From contig CALDLA010000028.1 of the NCBI GenBank assembly GCA_937898415.1, positions 1 to 41,628 of the forward strand: 41,628 nucleotides of DNA, written 5' to 3'. This document shows, in pieces, positions 40,267 to 41,628 of the stretch. The notes beneath the pieces were generated by a model, which saw only the letters and a program-made list of their open reading frames with translations, was not told the DNA's origin and made no database searches. The translations under genes were made by a program, and so were the position numbers. How positions within the stretch are numbered: the stretch's first letter is position 1; the number at the start of each line of letters is the position of its first letter. This DNA comes from an uncultured Prevotellaceae bacterium. GTDB taxonomy: Bacteria > Bacteroidota > Bacteroidia > Bacteroidales > Bacteroidaceae.

Positions 40267-40577
40267 GGGTATTTCTGATGTAGTTCTGCCCACATTTGCT
40301 CTGAAGAAATCCACTTCTCAGGATCTTCAATGCCAGCATCCACCTCGTCCATATCGGCTTCCATCTCAGCCACCCGTTGCTCGAACACCTCTGGGTCGTC
40401 GGTGTAGAATCCGAATGCCCCCAAAGGGATACGGTCTATTTTCTCTGCATCTTCACCCATATAAATGACACCAGAATGGCTATACTCCCGTGTGGGGTAT
40501 GCCACTGCAGGCTCAGCAGCCGTTATACAGCCAATGCCGTCCTCTTCTTCTAATCTCGGATATCTCTTCTCTTCCAT
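40254..40577 (-). CDS. Antitoxin 2 of a ParE-type toxin-antitoxin pair
   Basis: 107 residues from ATG 40577. The same front half as antitoxin 1 (acidic, 'GIGCITAAEPAVAYPTREY', 'GAFGFYTDDPEVFEQRVAEM'), but a different end, 'WISSEQMWAELHQKYPWLR', which presumably matches toxin 2. Its leader contains CACCATCGCTTGACAG after a consensus promoter. The promoter region is shared with locus 1, so the two loci are probably co-regulated. Confidence 0.82.
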   Translation of the reverse strand: MEEKRYPRLEEEDGIGCITAAEPAVAYPTREYSHSGVIYMGEDAEKIDRIPLGAFGFYTDDPEVFEQRVAEMEADMDEVDAGIEDPEKWISSEQMWAELHQKYPWLR

Positions 40578-40690
40578 AATCTCATTTATTAGACCGCCCG
40601 CCGCCCACGAATGAGCTGTCAAGCGATGGTGCAAAGATACGAATAAGTGAGCAAAGAACAAAATAAAAAGACAACTTTTTCATTTTTTCT
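40308..40690. repeat. Duplicated segment, copy 2 (promoter and antitoxin front)
   Basis: Partner of 39455-39836, offset by 853 bases, same orientation. Outside this segment the two loci are clearly different (toxins share only scattered residues), so the segment was copied or converted on its own. Confidence 0.9.
40632..40662 (-). promoter_or_regulatory. Promoter of toxin-antitoxin locus 2
   Basis: Minus strand TTTG (40659-40662), 19 bases, TATCTTTG (40632-40639), full consensus. Confidence 0.8.
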
Positions 40691-40708
40691 TCGACTTGCT
40701 TTTTTCAT

Positions 40709-40808
40709 GAACATATGTTCATTGGCCTCTGAACATATGTTCGTTGGGCTTTTCACATATGTTCGTTGGACTTTTCACATATTTACATAAGGGTGAGAAC
40801 CTATGTTG
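40709..40808. repeat. 22-bp dyad array D (5 copies, GAACATATGTTC)
   Basis: GAACATATGTTC at 40709 and 40731 (perfect 12-bp palindromes), TCACATATGTTC at 40753, TCACATATTTAC at 40775 and GAACCTATGTTG at 40797; period exactly 22 throughout. Spacers ATTGGCCTCT, GTTGGGCTTT and GTTGGACTTT are related. It starts six bases after the stop of the 44-residue gene on the minus strand and ends before the locus 2 promoter. Confidence 0.9.
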
Positions 40809-40814
40809 GGTCTA

Positions 40815-40949
40815 TCATGCCGTCACCACCTTACCTTCAATACCTTTCTCCTGAAGCCATTGCTCAAACTTATACTTGGCCTCTTTCTTGTGCTCCAATG
40901 CTTTTTTCAAGGCGTTCAAAGCATCATCCTTTGTCATCGTCATTGCCAT
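40815..40949 (-). CDS. Small 44-residue helical protein, unknown
   Basis: Minus strand ATG 40949 to TGA 40815-40817. 'MTKDDALNALKKALEHKKEA' then 'KYKFEQWLQEKGIEGKVVTA'; probably two amphipathic helices, rich in Lys and Glu. ATGs at residues 3 and 5 are also possible starts. A full consensus promoter (40981-41011) and the leader CACCATCGCTTGATAG, shared with the two antitoxin genes, support it as a real gene. No family is recognised; a small antitoxin or regulator is possible. Array D lies immediately downstream. Confidence 0.65.
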   Translation of the reverse strand: MAMTMTKDDALNALKKALEHKKEAKYKFEQWLQEKGIEGKVVTA

Positions 40950-40980
40950 ATCCTTTTCTCTTTTCTATCAAGCGATGGTG

Positions 40981-41011
40981 CAAAAATACAAACTTTCTTT
41001 GGTACAGCAAA
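40981..41011 (-). promoter_or_regulatory. Promoter of the 44-residue gene
   Basis: Minus strand TTTG (41008-41011), 19 bases, TATTTTTG (40981-40988), followed by CACCATCGCTTGATAG as at the toxin-antitoxin loci. Confidence 0.75.
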
Positions 41012-41110
41012 GAAAAAAGAAGGAAATTTGAAGAAAACTATGTAATTATTTGGAATGGCGGCGGAGAAACATCATTATTCATGACAAAATGAAACGATAC
41101 GATAATAGCG

Positions 41111-41188
41111 TGACTCGAGTCATTAAATCAGTTCACTCGAGTCATTTAATCGGTTGACTCGAGTCATTTCATCGATTGACTCGAGTCA
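41111..41188. repeat. 22-bp dyad array E (4 copies, TGACTCGAGTCA)
   Basis: The perfect 12-bp palindrome TGACTCGAGTCA at 41111, 41155 and 41177, and TCACTCGAGTCA at 41133; period exactly 22. Spacers TTAAATCAGT, TTTAATCGGT and TTTCATCGAT are related. The stretch 41012-41110 to its left holds no gene I can support. Confidence 0.92.
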
Positions 41189-41247
41189 ATTTTTTGAGGG
41201 TCTTGGAAATGTTGATCACTAATCCTATCTGAAATGTTGACAATCGG

Positions 41248-41347
41248 TTACGAATAGGATTTCAGCGCTTTGATTTCTTGAATATTGGTGAAGATGCTCA
41301 TCAGGCCGAGGCTCATCAGTAGGCCAAGGGCAATGGTGGCAAAGATA
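41248..41347 (-). other. Possible membrane-peptide fragment behind a promoter
   Basis: Minus strand, a frame ending TAA 41248-41250 reads 'FATIALGLLMSLGLMSIFTN' then 'IQEIKALKSYS', one hydrophobic helix and a polar end. The only ATGs lie inside the helix, and a -7 element TATCTTTG (41340-41347) overlaps its upstream part. It could be a 3' remnant of a membrane protein or a 22-residue peptide. An inverted repeat AATCCTAT/ATAGGATT (41221-41228/41254-41261) spans its stop. Confidence 0.3.
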
Positions 41348-41543
41348 ATTGTATTCTCTTGTTACAACTTGACAAAAAGGTAACGGGTACACCGCTCTTT
41401 ACACTCAGTTCATAAACCATATTAACTATATCAGTCGTTGGCCGATATGACTTATAGAACCTGAGTCCTGGCTCTGAAATCTTCTGCATCATAGCATCTG
41501 TTAGCATCACATTCATTCTGATATTACTTTTTACAGCAAACAA
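41348..41543 (-). other. Unassigned ORF near the window edge
   Basis: Minus strand frame from about 41543 reads 'MNVMLTDAMMQKISEPGLRF', 'YKSYRPTTDIVNMVYELSVK', 'SGVPVTFLSSC', then runs out of frame-like sequence over the -7 element at 41340. It looks like protein but I recognise no family. There is no promoter in front of it within the window. The last 85 bases (41544-41628) show nothing I can name. Confidence 0.25.
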
Positions 41544-41628
41544 CCATGATGAACATTCTGCATCCCATCAGGATGGCGAAATCGGAGCATTCCCACCCAG
41601 TTTAGGACGTCGGAATCCACCCATTCAG

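Noticed and set aside
39436..40690. Insertion sequence or transposon carrying the duplicated segment
   Set aside because: No transposase, terminal inverted repeats or target-site duplication are seen; the copied part ends inside a coding region, which fits recombination or gene conversion better.
40709..40808. CRISPR array
   Set aside because: The unit is only 22 bp including the spacer, spacers are about 10 bases and related to one another, and no cas gene is in the window. The same holds for the other four arrays.

Overview
The window reads as a chromosomal segment of a Bacteroidales species, most likely a Prevotella/Segatella-like gut or rumen commensal. Reasons: promoters of the Bacteroidetes type (TTTG, 19-20 bases, TAnnTTTG) and few clear Shine-Dalgarno sites; a membrane regulator with a periplasmic propeller and an AraC domain, divergent from a secreted polysaccharide lyase; and three secreted proteins ending in the Prevotellaceae-type tail 'L(N/Q)GQR...KG(I/V)YI.(N/D)GKK'. 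This is an inference from sequence style; no 16S gene is present.

Layout. 1-3100: an aldo/keto reductase end, a cupin, a flavodoxin-like lipoprotein and an alpha/beta hydrolase in one tightly packed run, then a truncated AraC regulator. 3130-12400: an accessory region rich in decay. It holds intact genes (GNAT, a 1219-residue lyase, its divergent one-component regulator, a methyltransferase) among gene remains: a glycoside-hydrolase fragment, an iron alcohol dehydrogenase, a flavodoxin and a metal permease. The last three have lost their middle or front by internal deletion. 12400-21150 (minus strand): dinB, a GH43 enzyme, a thioesterase, tRNA-His, two tRNA-Asp, GNAT, a glycosyltransferase, recR, an ABC-F protein and engB. 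21350-36200: pgk, an AGCS transporter, an AlkD-like protein, dipeptidyl peptidase III, a stand-alone AraC protein, recQ, purU, the histidine run hisH-hisA-hisF-hisIE, ftsE, lysC and lysA. 36200-38134 (minus): a TRIC-type channel and rarA. 38200-41628: a second accessory region with a decapitated surface protein, two small unlisted genes, two toxin-antitoxin loci that share a near-identical promoter and antitoxin front half, and several repeat arrays.

The strongest unexplained signal is a set of five intergenic arrays (12253-12336, 38223-38278, 38372-38449, 40709-40808, 41111-41188). All have a period of exactly 22 bp and each unit is centred on a dyad, but every array uses a different palindrome. 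Palindromy and spacing are kept while the sequence is not. Two of the arrays begin 6-17 bases after the stop codon of a small gene. A second signal is a family of heptamer tracts (consensus GTKRRRA) that fill the gap between the stop of one gene and the start of the next at four or more operon junctions, and also occur inside coding regions. A third is a structured, hairpin-rich segment inserted in frame in dinB.
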